From: Streptomyces fulvoviolaceus
GTDB lineage: Bacteria > Actinomycetota > Actinomycetes > Streptomycetales > Streptomycetaceae
Direction of reading: 5' to 3'
DNA: 64,000 nucleotides
NCBI RefSeq assembly: GCF_000718165.1
Contig: NZ_JOEY01000057.1
Coordinates: 19,226 to 83,225, forward strand
Positions 1 to 7,939 of the stretch are shown piece by piece; the stretch's first letter is position 1, and every line of letters starts with the position of its first letter. The notes beneath the pieces were generated by a model. It was not told the DNA's origin. It saw nothing but the letters and a program-made list of their open reading frames with translations, and searched no databases. The position numbers and the translations under genes are program-made.

Positions 1-1
1 G

Positions 2-1420
2 GGCAGCGGATCGTCCGGCACGACCACGACCACCACCGCCACGCCCTCCCCCGCGACCCGGGTGCACGGCTCGGTCGTCTCCCCCTTCGGCCGCCACCTC
101 GCCTTCGGCGCGGACCCGAAGACCCAGATGCGGATCTCCTGGCAGGTGCCGCTCGCGGTGAAGAAGCCGTACGTCCGCATCGGGACGCGCCCCGAGGACC
201 TGAGCCGGAAGATCGACGCCGAGGTGCGCGACCTGCACACACCCGGAGTGGAAGGCGTGCGGTCGGCCCTCGACCAGTACTACCTGCACGCGGCCCTGGA
301 CGGCCTGCGCCCCGGCACGACGTACTACTACGGCGTCGGCCACGACGGCTTCGACCCGGCCTCGGCGAAGCGCCGCTCGACGATCGGCTCGTTCCGTACG
401 GCACCGGCGGCCCCGGAGAAGTTCGTGTTCACCGCGTTCGGCGACCAGGGCGTCAGCCGGGCGGCCGCGGCCAACGACGACGTCCTGCTGCGCCAGAACC
501 CCGCCTTCCACCTCCACGCCGGCGACATCTGCTACGCCAACGTCAACGGCCGGGGCGAGAAGTCGGACGGCTACGACCCCGGCTTCTGGGACCTGTTCCT
601 CAAGCAGAACGAGGAGGTCTCGAAGTCCGTGCCGTGGATGGTGACAACCGGCAACCACGACATGGAGGCCTGGTACTCGCCCGACGGCTACGGCGGCCAG
701 CTGGCCCGCTGGTCCCTCCCGGACAGCGGCTTCGACCCGCGCTCGGCGCCGGGCGTGTACTCCTTCACGTACGGCAACGTCGGCGTCGTGGCGCTGGACG
801 CGAACGACGTGTCGTACGAGATCCCCGCGAACCTCGGCTACACGGACGGCAGGCAGACGGCCTGGCTGGACCGGAGGCTGGGCGAGCTGCGGGCCTCCGC
901 CGACGTCGACTTCATCGTCGTCTTCTTCCACCACTGCACGTACTCGACCTCCTCGCACGCCTCCGACGGCGGCGTGCGCGCCGAGTGGCTGCCGCTGTTC
1001 ACGCGGCACGAGGTGGATCTGGTGATCAACGGCCACAACCACGTGTACGAGCGGACCGACGCCATCAGGAACGGCGAGGTGGGCAGGAGTGTGCCGATCG
1101 GCTCGTCGACGGATCCCACACGGGACGGGATCGTGTACGTCACGGCCGGCGGAGGCGGCAAGGACCTGTACGGCTTTCCGGCGGGCGTGAAGGAGAGCTA
1201 CGAGGGGCACGTGCACGACCACGAGTCCGTCGAGACCTTCCAGTGGAACAGGTCGAAGGAGTCCGAGAAGGAGACGGTGGAGTGGTCGCGGGTGCGCTAC
1301 CGCGGGTTCTCCTTCCTCTCGGTGGAGGCGGAGAGCGGTACGCGGCCACGGCTGAAGGTGTCGGCGCTCGCGCAGAGCGGCGAGCGCATCGACCATTTCG
1401 AGGTGCGGCGCGGGGCCTGA
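2..1420 (+). CDS. Purple-acid-phosphatase-type metallophosphoesterase, 5' end outside the window
   Basis: The frame is open to the left edge, so the true start and any export signal lie outside the window; the GTG at 62 is probably internal. A Thr-rich linker is followed by a fibronectin-like N-terminal domain (to about residue 120 of the visible part, ending in TTYYYGVGHDG) and then a calcineurin-like phosphoesterase domain. The metal-ligand blocks are all visible in order: GDQG, AGDICYAN, TTGNHD, FFHHCTY and NGHNHVYER, which is the purple acid phosphatase layout. Such enzymes are secreted phosphomonoesterases that release phosphate. No Pho box can be judged because the promoter is off the window. 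The stop lies inside a strong inverted repeat (1400-1440). Confidence 0.85.
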   Translation, partial: GSGSSGTTTTTTATPSPATRVHGSVVSPFGRHLAFGADPKTQMRISWQVPLAVKKPYVRIGTRPEDLSRKIDAEVRDLHTPGVEGVRSALDQYYLHAALDGLRPGTTYYYGVGHDGFDPASAKRRSTIGSFRTAPAAPEKFVFTAFGDQGVSRAAAANDDVLLRQNPAFHLHAGDICYANVNGRGEKSDGYDPGFWDLFLKQNEEVSKSVPWMVTTGNHDMEAWYSPDGYGGQLARWSLPDSGFDPRSAPGVYSFTYGNVGVVALDANDVSYEIPANLGYTDGRQTAWLDRRLGELRASADVDFIVVFFHHCTYSTSSHASDGGVRAEWLPLFTRHEVDLVINGHNHVYERTDAIRNGEVGRSVPIGSSTDPTRDGIVYVTAGGGGKDLYGFPAGVKESYEGHVHDHESVETFQWNRSKESEKETVEWSRVRYRGFSFLSVEAESGTRPRLKVSALAQSGERIDHFEVRRGA

Positions 1421-1440
1421 ACAGGCCCGCGCCGCACCTC
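1400..1440. terminator. Long hairpin spanning the phosphatase stop codon
   Basis: The arm at 1400-1419 and the arm at 1422-1440 are complementary over about 19 bp with one bulged G and a two-base loop. The stop codon TGA is in the loop. There is no T run, so this is a terminator-like structure by shape only. It could serve both the phosphatase on the plus strand and the small gene at 1502-1633 on the minus strand. Confidence 0.6.
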
Positions 1441-1501
1441 GTGCGGGCGCGGCTCCCGGTTTATGGGTTGTTGCTCTGTTGCTGCTGCTTGTCGCTGCTG
1501 C

Positions 1502-1633
1502 TCAGTGGCCGGTCGAGCCGCCGTTGTCGCGGCGGTCGAGGGCGCGCTGGAGGGCGGCTGCGGCGTTCTTGCGGTCGGACTCGCTCGTGCGGGAACTGTG
1601 ACGGACTCGGCGGCGTGCGGTCGTCTCGGCCAT
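1502..1633 (-). CDS. Small basic conserved-type protein, 43 aa
   Basis: ATG at 1633 is preceded by AAGGAG (1644-1649) at a spacing of 10, an excellent ribosome site. The product begins MAETTARRRVRHSSR, is rich in Arg and Lys in its first half, has a helical middle (DRKNAAAALQRALDRR) and ends DNGGSTGH. I recall similar short proteins in many Streptomyces genomes but cannot assign a function. The length and charge suit a nucleic-acid-binding or partner-binding peptide; that is a guess. It lies alone between two convergent or opposing neighbours. Confidence 0.65.
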   Translation of the reverse strand: MAETTARRRVRHSSRTSESDRKNAAAALQRALDRRDNGGSTGH

Positions 1634-1856
1634 GGGAAATCGACTCCTTCGAAATCCGGGAGTGCGGAAAGGGGGGTGCGAGACGCCGGAAGAGGCGGGG
1701 AGCGATGGGCCGCAGGGGTTGCCTGCACGGGGCCCGGCTCACGACCGCCATTCGCTTGGTCGAGCGAGACGTTCGGCTCCTACAAAGCTAAGGGAGGAGG
1801 GCCTGTCTGTCTCCACAGTTACTCGGACTTCCTACTATCTGAGACAGTGCAGTGGG

Positions 1857-2753
1857 TCACACGGCCCTGACCTGCGGTTTCGCGTGTGCACGCAGCTCGC
1901 GGACGAAGGCGCGCACAGCTGAGGTGGTCGCGAGTTCGGGTGTGGTGACGTAGCCGACGCGACGGGTGGGGCGATCCGGGCCGAGGCCGGTGATCTCGAT
2001 GCCGGCCGGAGCTCCGGTGAGGGAGAGCGTGGGCATGATCGCCATGCCGAGGCCACTGCCCACCATCGACAGCACCGCTCCGTCGTCCTCGGCGCGGACG
2101 GTCGCGGCGGGGATCCAGTCCTGCGCGGCCCACCAGGTGCGGGTGTAGGAGGAGCAGTTCTCCCGCCAGTCGACCAGGGGCAGCGAACGCGGGTCGGGGT
2201 GACCGGCCGGGTGCACCAGCGCGTACGGCTCCTCCAGGAGCACGTCGCCTATGAGCTCCGGCGGGATCGGCGAGCTGGTGCCGAGGGTGGCGATGCCCAG
2301 GTCGGCCCGCCCTTCGACCACTTCCCCGGCCGTCCCGGGACCGACTTCTCGTACGACGGTCACGGTGGCCTCGATGCCGGGGTGCCGTGCGGCCAGCCGT
2401 TCCAGCACGGGCGGCAGCAGATACAGGGCCGCGCTGCGGAAGGCGGCGATCCGGAGAGGGCCGCCGACCTCGCCCTTCTGGGTGCCCCGGGTCTCGACGA
2501 CCAGCGTCTCCAGCATCCGCAGGACGCGGCGGGCGTGGGTGACGGCCCGCGCACCGGCCGGAGTGGGCCGGGCGCCGTATCGCCCCCGCTCGAACAGCAC
2601 GACCCCCAGCTTGCGCTCGATGCCGCGCACGGCGTGCGAGACGGCGGACTGGGTGGCGCCGAGCCGGAGACCGGCCGCGGAGAACCCACCTTCGTCCGCC
2701 ACGGCGACAAGAACCCGCAACTCCTGCGGCACAAGATCGACGGCGCTGCCCAT
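1857..2753 (-). CDS. LysR-family transcriptional regulator
   Basis: 298 aa. The N-terminal winged helix is typical: LRVLVAVADEGGFSAAGLRL, then TQSAVSHAVRGIERKLG, then LFERG. The rest is the periplasmic-binding-protein-like effector domain. ATG 2753 was chosen because GGGGGAG lies just before it; an upstream in-frame ATG at 2771 has no ribosome site. The gene is divergent from an MDR oxidoreductase at 2856, and LysR proteins usually control the divergent gene, so it probably regulates that reductase in response to a small aromatic or electrophilic ligand (inference). The intergenic DNA holds two dyads that could be its operators. Confidence 0.9.
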   Translation of the reverse strand: MGSAVDLVPQELRVLVAVADEGGFSAAGLRLGATQSAVSHAVRGIERKLGVVLFERGRYGARPTPAGARAVTHARRVLRMLETLVVETRGTQKGEVGGPLRIAAFRSAALYLLPPVLERLAARHPGIEATVTVVREVGPGTAGEVVEGRADLGIATLGTSSPIPPELIGDVLLEEPYALVHPAGHPDPRSLPLVDWRENCSSYTRTWWAAQDWIPAATVRAEDDGAVLSMVGSGLGMAIMPTLSLTGAPAGIEITGLGPDRPTRRVGYVTTPELATTSAVRAFVRELRAHAKPQVRAV

Positions 2754-2767
2754 CCACTCCCCCACCT

Positions 2768-2810
2768 GCATCTATGCGAGCGGCTCATGGGTCCGCCCGT
2801 TGCATGAGCC
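2768..2810. promoter_or_regulatory. Dyads between LysR gene and MDR gene
   Basis: Two inverted repeats lie in the divergent intergenic region: GCAT-CT-ATGC at 2768-2777 and GGCTCATG (2782-2789) with CATGAGCC (2803-2810), 13 bp apart. LysR proteins bind spaced dyads of this kind next to their own start. The second is the better candidate. TACGGT at 2843-2848, seven bases before ATG 2856, could be the -10 of a leaderless reductase transcript. Confidence 0.5.
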
Positions 2811-2855
2811 CAACCCCCTCCCCACCCCGTCGCATTCCTCCCTACGGTCCCTCCC

Positions 2856-3848
2856 ATGACCGACACCGCGCTCACCGTGCACCAGACGTCCCGCCCGACG
2901 GGCTTCCCCACTCCCGACCACTTCCGTTTCATCGATGCGCCGGTGCCGGATCCGAGCCCCGGCACAGCCGTGGTCGAGAACCTGTACTGGTCCGTGGACC
3001 CGTACCACCGCGAAATGATGGACGGCGACTTCGAGTTGAACGCGCCGCTGGAAGGCCGCGCCCTGGGCCGGATCATCGCGACCCGCGACCCGGTGGCACT
3101 CCCGGAGGGCGAGATCGTCTTCCACCGCAAGGGCTGGCGGACGCACGCGGTGGTGGCCCCGGAGGAGATCAGACGCCTTCCGCGGCACGAAGGCGTACCC
3201 CTGTCCGCCTACTTGAGCATCCTCGGCGGTACGGGCCTCACGGCGTACGTCGGCCTCACCCGCGTCGCCCGTCTGCGCGAGGGCGACGACGTCTTCGTCT
3301 CCGCGGCGGCGGGCGGGGTCGGCACGGCGACGGGCCGCTTCGCACGACTGCTGGGCGCGGGGCGCCTGGTCGGCAGCGCGGGTTCACCGGCGAAGGTGCG
3401 GTACCTGACCGAACAGGTCGGCTACGACGCCGCCTTCGACTACCACACGGCCCCGGTGACCGACCTCCTGGCGAAAGCCGCCCCCACCGGCATCGACGTC
3501 TTCGTCGACAACGTCGGCGGCGACCACCTGGCGGCGGCGATCGGCGCGCTACGGGGCCGCGGCCGGGTGGTCCGCATCGGCACGGTCGGCCAGTACAACA
3601 CCCCGGACGCCCCTCCGGCCGTCTTCAACCACGCCGACGTGGTGGAGAAGAGCCTCCGCGTCGAGGGCTTCCTGGTGAGCGACTACCGGGATGTACAGGA
3701 GGAGTTGTACGAGTTCGCCGTACCGCATCTGCAGAGCGGGGCGCTCGCGCTGGACGAGACGGTGGTGGAAGGGTTCGAGGGGATAGTGGAGGCGTTTCTG
3801 CTGATGCTGCGGGGAGGGAACACGGGAAAGATCCTGGTGCGGGCCTGA
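2856..3848 (+). CDS. NADP-dependent MDR oxidoreductase (CurA / leukotriene B4 dehydrogenase type)
   Basis: 330 aa, a full-length medium-chain dehydrogenase/reductase of the zinc-free double-bond reductase group. The nucleotide-binding region reads SAAAGGVGTATGRFARLLGA followed by GSAGS, and the later VFVDNVGGDHL is typical of the family. It reduces activated C=C bonds such as enones or curcumin-like compounds with NADPH. No strong Shine-Dalgarno is present; TACGGT sits seven bases before the ATG, so the message may be leaderless. The divergent LysR gene is its likely regulator. Confidence 0.88.
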   Translation: MTDTALTVHQTSRPTGFPTPDHFRFIDAPVPDPSPGTAVVENLYWSVDPYHREMMDGDFELNAPLEGRALGRIIATRDPVALPEGEIVFHRKGWRTHAVVAPEEIRRLPRHEGVPLSAYLSILGGTGLTAYVGLTRVARLREGDDVFVSAAAGGVGTATGRFARLLGAGRLVGSAGSPAKVRYLTEQVGYDAAFDYHTAPVTDLLAKAAPTGIDVFVDNVGGDHLAAAIGALRGRGRVVRIGTVGQYNTPDAPPAVFNHADVVEKSLRVEGFLVSDYRDVQEELYEFAVPHLQSGALALDETVVEGFEGIVEAFLLMLRGGNTGKILVRA

Positions 3849-3885
3849 GGCGGGGGGCGCCGCTTCCAGGCGCCGGCCGGTGCAT

Positions 3886-3988
3886 TTCAGCCCGTCCGGC
3901 GTTTGAGGACGAGGCCCTTCGGGCCGAAAGCGGGGGTCTGGGGGCAGCAGCCCCCAGGGACGGGACGGGTAGGGGCGGCGGGGGCGAA
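3886..3988. repeat. Dispersed Streptomyces-type intergenic repeat, copy 1
   Basis: The element begins CAGCCCGTCCGGCGTTTGAG, continues with a GGCCC-TTC-GGGCC stem (3913-3925) and a CTGGGGGC/GCCCCCAG hairpin (3938-3957), and ends in a GGGACGGGTAGGGGC tail (from 3962). Related copies lie at 38697-39046 and, inverted, at 63901-63982. The paired hairpins suggest a role as a transcript end or mRNA-stability element. Confidence 0.8.
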
Positions 3989-4047
3989 AAGGGCCCGACC
4001 TCAGCCACCATGGACAGGAGTCGGTCCGGACCCGGGAGGGAGCCCCG

Positions 4048-5355
4048 ATGGCCACGGAACACCCCCACACACAGGTGATGACCCAGCACCGCTTCGGCGG
4101 CCCGGAAGTCCTGCAGCTCGAGGCCCGCCCCCGCCCCACCCCCGGCGACGACGAGATCCTCCTCCGCGTACGGGCGACGGGCGTCACCCCGGAGGACTGG
4201 CTGGCCCGTTCGGGCACAGCCCCGCTGTACGGGGACCCCCCGTTCACGCTGGGCCAGGACGTGTCCGGCGTGGTGGAGGCGGTCGGCAGGGAAGTCACCC
4301 ACTTCCGCCCCGGCGACGAGGTGTTCGGCAGGATCGACGGCGGCGGCTACGCCGAACACGTCACCGCCCCCGCCACCCACTTCGCCGCGAAGCCCGCCCT
4401 CCTCGACCACACCCACGCGGCCGCTGCCCCCACCGCCACACTCACCGCCTGGCAGGCCCTGATCGACATCGCCCGGGTCGGCCCGGGCACCCGCGTCCTC
4501 ATCCACGCGGCAGCGGGCGGCGTCGGCCATACGGCAGTGCAACTCGCCAAGGCGGAGGGCGCGTACGTCGTCGCCACGGCCCACCCCGACGAGCACGACT
4601 TCCTGCGCGACCTGGGCGCCGACGAGCTCGTCGACGTGACGACCACCGACTTCGCCGCCACCGTCCACGACATCGACGTCGCCCTCGACCTGATCGGCGG
4701 CGACCACGGCCCCCGCACCCTGAACACCCTGCGCCCGAAGGGCCTGTTGCTCGCCGCGGTCCCCGGTGACCTGGGCCTGTCCCCGGAGGAGGCCGAGGCC
4801 CGCGGGATGCGCTGCGCGGTCGTCACGCCGGAGCGGGTGACGGCGATCGTCACGCAGAACGGCAACGCGTACGAGGAGGGGCTGGGCGAGGCGGCCTGGG
4901 CGCCGGTGCTCGCGCTCATCGCGGAGCGCACGCCGGAGACGGAGGCCCCCGTACGGGAGATCAGCAGCCCGGAAGGCATCAAGTGGCAGTACCTGCACGG
5001 CGTTCCGGAGGACCAGCAGGACCTCGTCAGCCCGGACGCCTACGCACACGACGCCGCCCTGATGTCCCGCCCCGGCCAACCGGAGATCCAGCTCGACCTG
5101 ATCTCCGACTACGGCTCCAACCTCGCCCTCTACCCTGCCTTCCACGACTACTTCCGCACCAGCCAGGTCCCCCTCCTGGCCGTCTGGGGCGCCCACGACG
5201 AGATCTTCGTCCCGGCAGGTGCCCTCGCCTACCGGCAGCACCTGCCGAAGTCCGAAGTCCACCTCCTCCCCACGGGCCACTTCGCCCTGGAGACCCACGC
5301 GCCCGAGATCGCCGTGCTCATACGGGACTTCCTCGCCCGGAACCTCACCACCTGA
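4048..5355 (+). CDS. Chimera: MDR reductase N-terminal part joined to alpha/beta-hydrolase C-terminal part
   Basis: 435 aa, start ATG 4048 with GGGAGGG at 4034. Residues 1 to about 258 are a zinc-free quinone-oxidoreductase-type MDR protein (GQDVSGVVEAVG, HAAAGGVGHTAVQLAKAEGA) that stops before the usual C-terminal part of the catalytic domain. From about residue 260 the sequence changes to the C-terminal half of an epoxide-hydrolase-like alpha/beta hydrolase: VTQNGNAYEEGL, KWQYLHGVP, the acid in GAHDEIF and the His in PTGHFALE. The nucleophile elbow of the hydrolase is missing. The join, near nt 4820-4835, is in frame without a stop. It looks like two adjacent genes fused by deletion, or an assembly error. 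The reductase part may keep cofactor binding; hydrolase activity is not expected. Confidence 0.75.
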   Translation: MATEHPHTQVMTQHRFGGPEVLQLEARPRPTPGDDEILLRVRATGVTPEDWLARSGTAPLYGDPPFTLGQDVSGVVEAVGREVTHFRPGDEVFGRIDGGGYAEHVTAPATHFAAKPALLDHTHAAAAPTATLTAWQALIDIARVGPGTRVLIHAAAGGVGHTAVQLAKAEGAYVVATAHPDEHDFLRDLGADELVDVTTTDFAATVHDIDVALDLIGGDHGPRTLNTLRPKGLLLAAVPGDLGLSPEEAEARGMRCAVVTPERVTAIVTQNGNAYEEGLGEAAWAPVLALIAERTPETEAPVREISSPEGIKWQYLHGVPEDQQDLVSPDAYAHDAALMSRPGQPEIQLDLISDYGSNLALYPAFHDYFRTSQVPLLAVWGAHDEIFVPAGALAYRQHLPKSEVHLLPTGHFALETHAPEIAVLIRDFLARNLTT

Positions 5356-6178
5356 GCGCGGTCGCCACCGCCTCCCGGAAGCCCTTCGGATCCTCGATCC
5401 ACGGCAGATGCCCGGCGTTCGGCAGGATCACCCGCCGTACCTGAGGCAGCGCCCGCTCCAGCGAGTCGACCGCCGACCGCGGCCGGATGTCCCGCTCACC
5501 GTCGACGATCAGCACGGGCAGGTCGAGGGCCCGGCAGGCCTCGTACAGCTCGGGGGTGCCCCAGGTCTGCTTGGTCTCGGTGTTCAGGGCTTTGCTGCAC
5601 TCGGAGTTGATCTCGAACCAGGGGTCGGCCATGCGCCCGGCGTGCTCGATCGCCCGCTCCCGGTCCTCGAACTCCACCGACCAGTTCAGCACCGCCCGTT
5701 CAGGTCCCCAGTCCTTCAACTCCCGCCAACGGGCGAGCCGTTCCGGCACCTCACCGAGCCTGGCGAGGAGGTTCTTCTCGTAGGGCCCGTGCCAGGAGGA
5801 CACCGGGTCGATGCCCACGCCGCTCACGTACACGAGCGCGGCGACCCGCTCCGGATGCGCCAGCGCGTAGCTGAGCGCCAGCTGCGCACCCCAGGAATGG
5901 CCGAGCAGCACCATCCGATCGAGCGCGAAGTGCCGTCGTACGGCCTCCAGATCGGCCACGAAGCGCTCGCTCGTCCACGGCCCGGCACACCGCTCGGACC
6001 GTCCGCACCCGCGCTGGTCCCAGCGGACCACGGTGGCCAGGTCGTCCACCATGTCCGCCACGTCCGGGAACATGTCCCACAGCCCGGGCCCGCCGTGACA
6101 CAGCACCAGCGGCACCCCGTCGCCCGAGCTGTCCGCCCAGAGCCGTACACCGTCGTCGGTCGTCACCGTCTCCGTCAT
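5345..6178 (-). CDS. Alpha/beta-fold hydrolase, proline iminopeptidase-like
   Basis: 277 aa from ATG 6178 (MTETVTTDDGVRLW). The oxyanion motif HGGPG, nucleophile elbow GHSWGAQLA, acid in VDGERDIRP and His in NAGHLPWIEDP are all present, so it should be active. HGGPG with a cap region is typical of prolyl aminopeptidases and related esterases; the exact substrate cannot be told. Its last 11 bases overlap the convergent chimeric gene. Confidence 0.85.
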   Translation of the reverse strand: MTETVTTDDGVRLWADSSGDGVPLVLCHGGPGLWDMFPDVADMVDDLATVVRWDQRGCGRSERCAGPWTSERFVADLEAVRRHFALDRMVLLGHSWGAQLALSYALAHPERVAALVYVSGVGIDPVSSWHGPYEKNLLARLGEVPERLARWRELKDWGPERAVLNWSVEFEDRERAIEHAGRMADPWFEINSECSKALNTETKQTWGTPELYEACRALDLPVLIVDGERDIRPRSAVDSLERALPQVRRVILPNAGHLPWIEDPKGFREAVATALRW

Positions 6179-6225
6179 GGAGTCGAGTCTGCCCGCTTCG
6201 GGAAGCCTGAGGGCCGGGAAACGCA

Positions 6226-6251
6226 AGGGGCCGGGCAATCGCCCGGCCCCT
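6226..6251 (-). terminator. Hairpin after the proline-catabolism operon
   Basis: AGGGGCCGGGC (6226-6236), loop AATC, GCCCGGCCCCT (6241-6251): a perfect 11-bp stem starting 20 bases beyond the P5C dehydrogenase stop codon. It also lies just upstream of the hydrolase gene at 6178, so it separates the two minus-strand units. Confidence 0.7.
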
Positions 6252-6270
6252 CGTGCGACATGACCAACCG

Positions 6271-7902
6271 TCAGCCCATGTGCGGGTACGTGTAGTCGGT
6301 GGGCGCGACCAGGGTCTCCTTGATGGCGCGGGTCAGCGTCCAGCGCATCAGGTTCTGCGGGGCGCCGGCCTTGTCGTTGGTGCCGGAGGCGCGGCCGCCG
6401 CCGAAGGGCTGCTGGCCGACGACGGCGCCGGTCGACTTGTCGTTGATGTAGAAGTTGCCGGCCGCGTAGCGGAGCTTCTCCATGGTGTACGCCGCCGCCG
6501 CGCGGTCGCCCGAGACGACCGAGCCGGTCAGCGCGTAGTCGGACACCGACTCCATCTGGGCCAGCATCTCGTCGTACTTCTCGTCCTCGTAGACGTGCAC
6601 CGCGAGGAACGGGCCGAAGTACTCGGTCGTGAAGACCTCGTTCTCCGGGTCCGAGCACTCGACGACGGTCGGACGGACGAAGTAGCCGACCGAGTCGTCG
6701 TACGAACCGCCCGCGACGATCATGCAGTTGGGGTCGGACTTGGCGCGGTCGATGGCCGCCTTGTTCTTGGCGAAGGCGCGCTCGTCGATGACGGCGCCGA
6801 TGAAGTTCGACAGGTCGGTGACGTCACCCATGGTCAGGTAGTCGACCTCGGCCGCGAACTCCTCCTTGAAGCCGGAGTTCCAGATGGACGCCGGGACGTA
6901 CGCCCGGGACGTCGCGCTGCACTTCTGGCCCTGGTACTCGAACGCGCCACGAGTCAGCGCCGTCTTGAGGACCGCGCGGTCGGCGCTCGGGTGGGCGACG
7001 ACGAAGTCCTTGCCGCCGGTCTCGCCGACCAGGCGCGGGTAGGAGCGGTACTTCTCGATGTTGGCGCCGACCGTCTTCCACAGGTACTGGAAGGTCTTGG
7101 TCGAGCCGGTGAAGTGGATGCCCGCGAGGTCACGGTGCTCAAGGGCCACCTTGGAGACCTCGATGCCGTCACCGGTGACGAGGTTGATGACACCCTTGGG
7201 CAGACCGGCCTCCTCGAGGAGCTGCATCAGCAGCACGGCGGCGTGGGTCTGGGTCGGGGACGGCTTCCAGACGACGACGTTGCCCATGAGAGCCGGCGCG
7301 GTCGGCAGGTTGCCCGCGATCGCCGTGAAGTTGAACGGCGTGATCGCGTAGACGAAGCCCTCCAGCGGGCGGTGGTCGAGGCGGTTCCAGACGCCCGGCG
7401 AGTTGGCCGGGGGCTGCTCGGCGAGCAGGTCACGGGCGTACTGGACGTTGAAGCGCCAGAAGTCGATCAGCTCACAGGGGGTGTCGATCTCGGCCTGCTG
7501 GGCGGTCTTGGACTGGCCGAGCATCGTGGAGGCGGCGAGCGTCTCGCGCCACGGTCCGGCCAGCAGCTCGGCCGCGCGCAGGATGATCGCCGCGCGGTCG
7601 TCGAAGGCCATCGCACGCCAGGCGGGCGCGGCGGCGAGGGCCGCGTCGACGGCGTCCTGGGCGTCCTGCTGGGTGGCATTGGCGTAGGTGCCGAGGCGGG
7701 CCTTGTGGTTGTGCGGCTGCACGACGTCGAAACGGTCGCCGCCACCCAGCCGCTTCTCGCCGCCGATGGTCATCGGCAGGTCGATCGGGTTCTCGGCCAG
7801 CTCCTTCAGCTTGGCCTCCAGGCGGGAGCGCTCGGGGGAGCCGGGGGCGTAGCCGTGCACCGGCTCGTTGACGGGGGTGGGGACCTGGGTCACAGCGTCC
7901 AT
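6271..7902 (-). CDS. pruA: L-glutamate gamma-semialdehyde (delta-1-pyrroline-5-carboxylate) dehydrogenase
   Basis: 543 aa, the usual length for a free-standing P5C dehydrogenase. It oxidises glutamate semialdehyde to glutamate with NAD+, the second step of proline breakdown. The catalytic Cys (about residue 328) is in YQGQKCSATSR, the general base Glu in LVGETGGKDFVV, and NAD contacts include TPFNFTAIAGNLP. AAGGAG precedes ATG 7902. It follows the proline dehydrogenase gene by 37 bp in the same direction, so the two form a proline-to-glutamate operon. A hairpin ends the unit. Confidence 0.96.
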   Translation of the reverse strand: MDAVTQVPTPVNEPVHGYAPGSPERSRLEAKLKELAENPIDLPMTIGGEKRLGGGDRFDVVQPHNHKARLGTYANATQQDAQDAVDAALAAAPAWRAMAFDDRAAIILRAAELLAGPWRETLAASTMLGQSKTAQQAEIDTPCELIDFWRFNVQYARDLLAEQPPANSPGVWNRLDHRPLEGFVYAITPFNFTAIAGNLPTAPALMGNVVVWKPSPTQTHAAVLLMQLLEEAGLPKGVINLVTGDGIEVSKVALEHRDLAGIHFTGSTKTFQYLWKTVGANIEKYRSYPRLVGETGGKDFVVAHPSADRAVLKTALTRGAFEYQGQKCSATSRAYVPASIWNSGFKEEFAAEVDYLTMGDVTDLSNFIGAVIDERAFAKNKAAIDRAKSDPNCMIVAGGSYDDSVGYFVRPTVVECSDPENEVFTTEYFGPFLAVHVYEDEKYDEMLAQMESVSDYALTGSVVSGDRAAAAYTMEKLRYAAGNFYINDKSTGAVVGQQPFGGGRASGTNDKAGAPQNLMRWTLTRAIKETLVAPTDYTYPHMG

Positions 7903-7939
7903 GGGTTCCGTAACTCCTTGTACGTGAGCGGGTGTTCGG

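Noticed and set aside
634..1791. A plus-strand frame of 385 codons overlapping the phosphatase
   Set aside because: Arg-rich frame-shifted shadow of the phosphatase that runs through its terminator hairpin.
3625..5298. A minus-strand frame of 557 codons opposite the MDR genes
   Set aside because: No recognisable domain; it is antisense to two plus-strand genes with clear nucleotide-binding motifs and ribosome sites.
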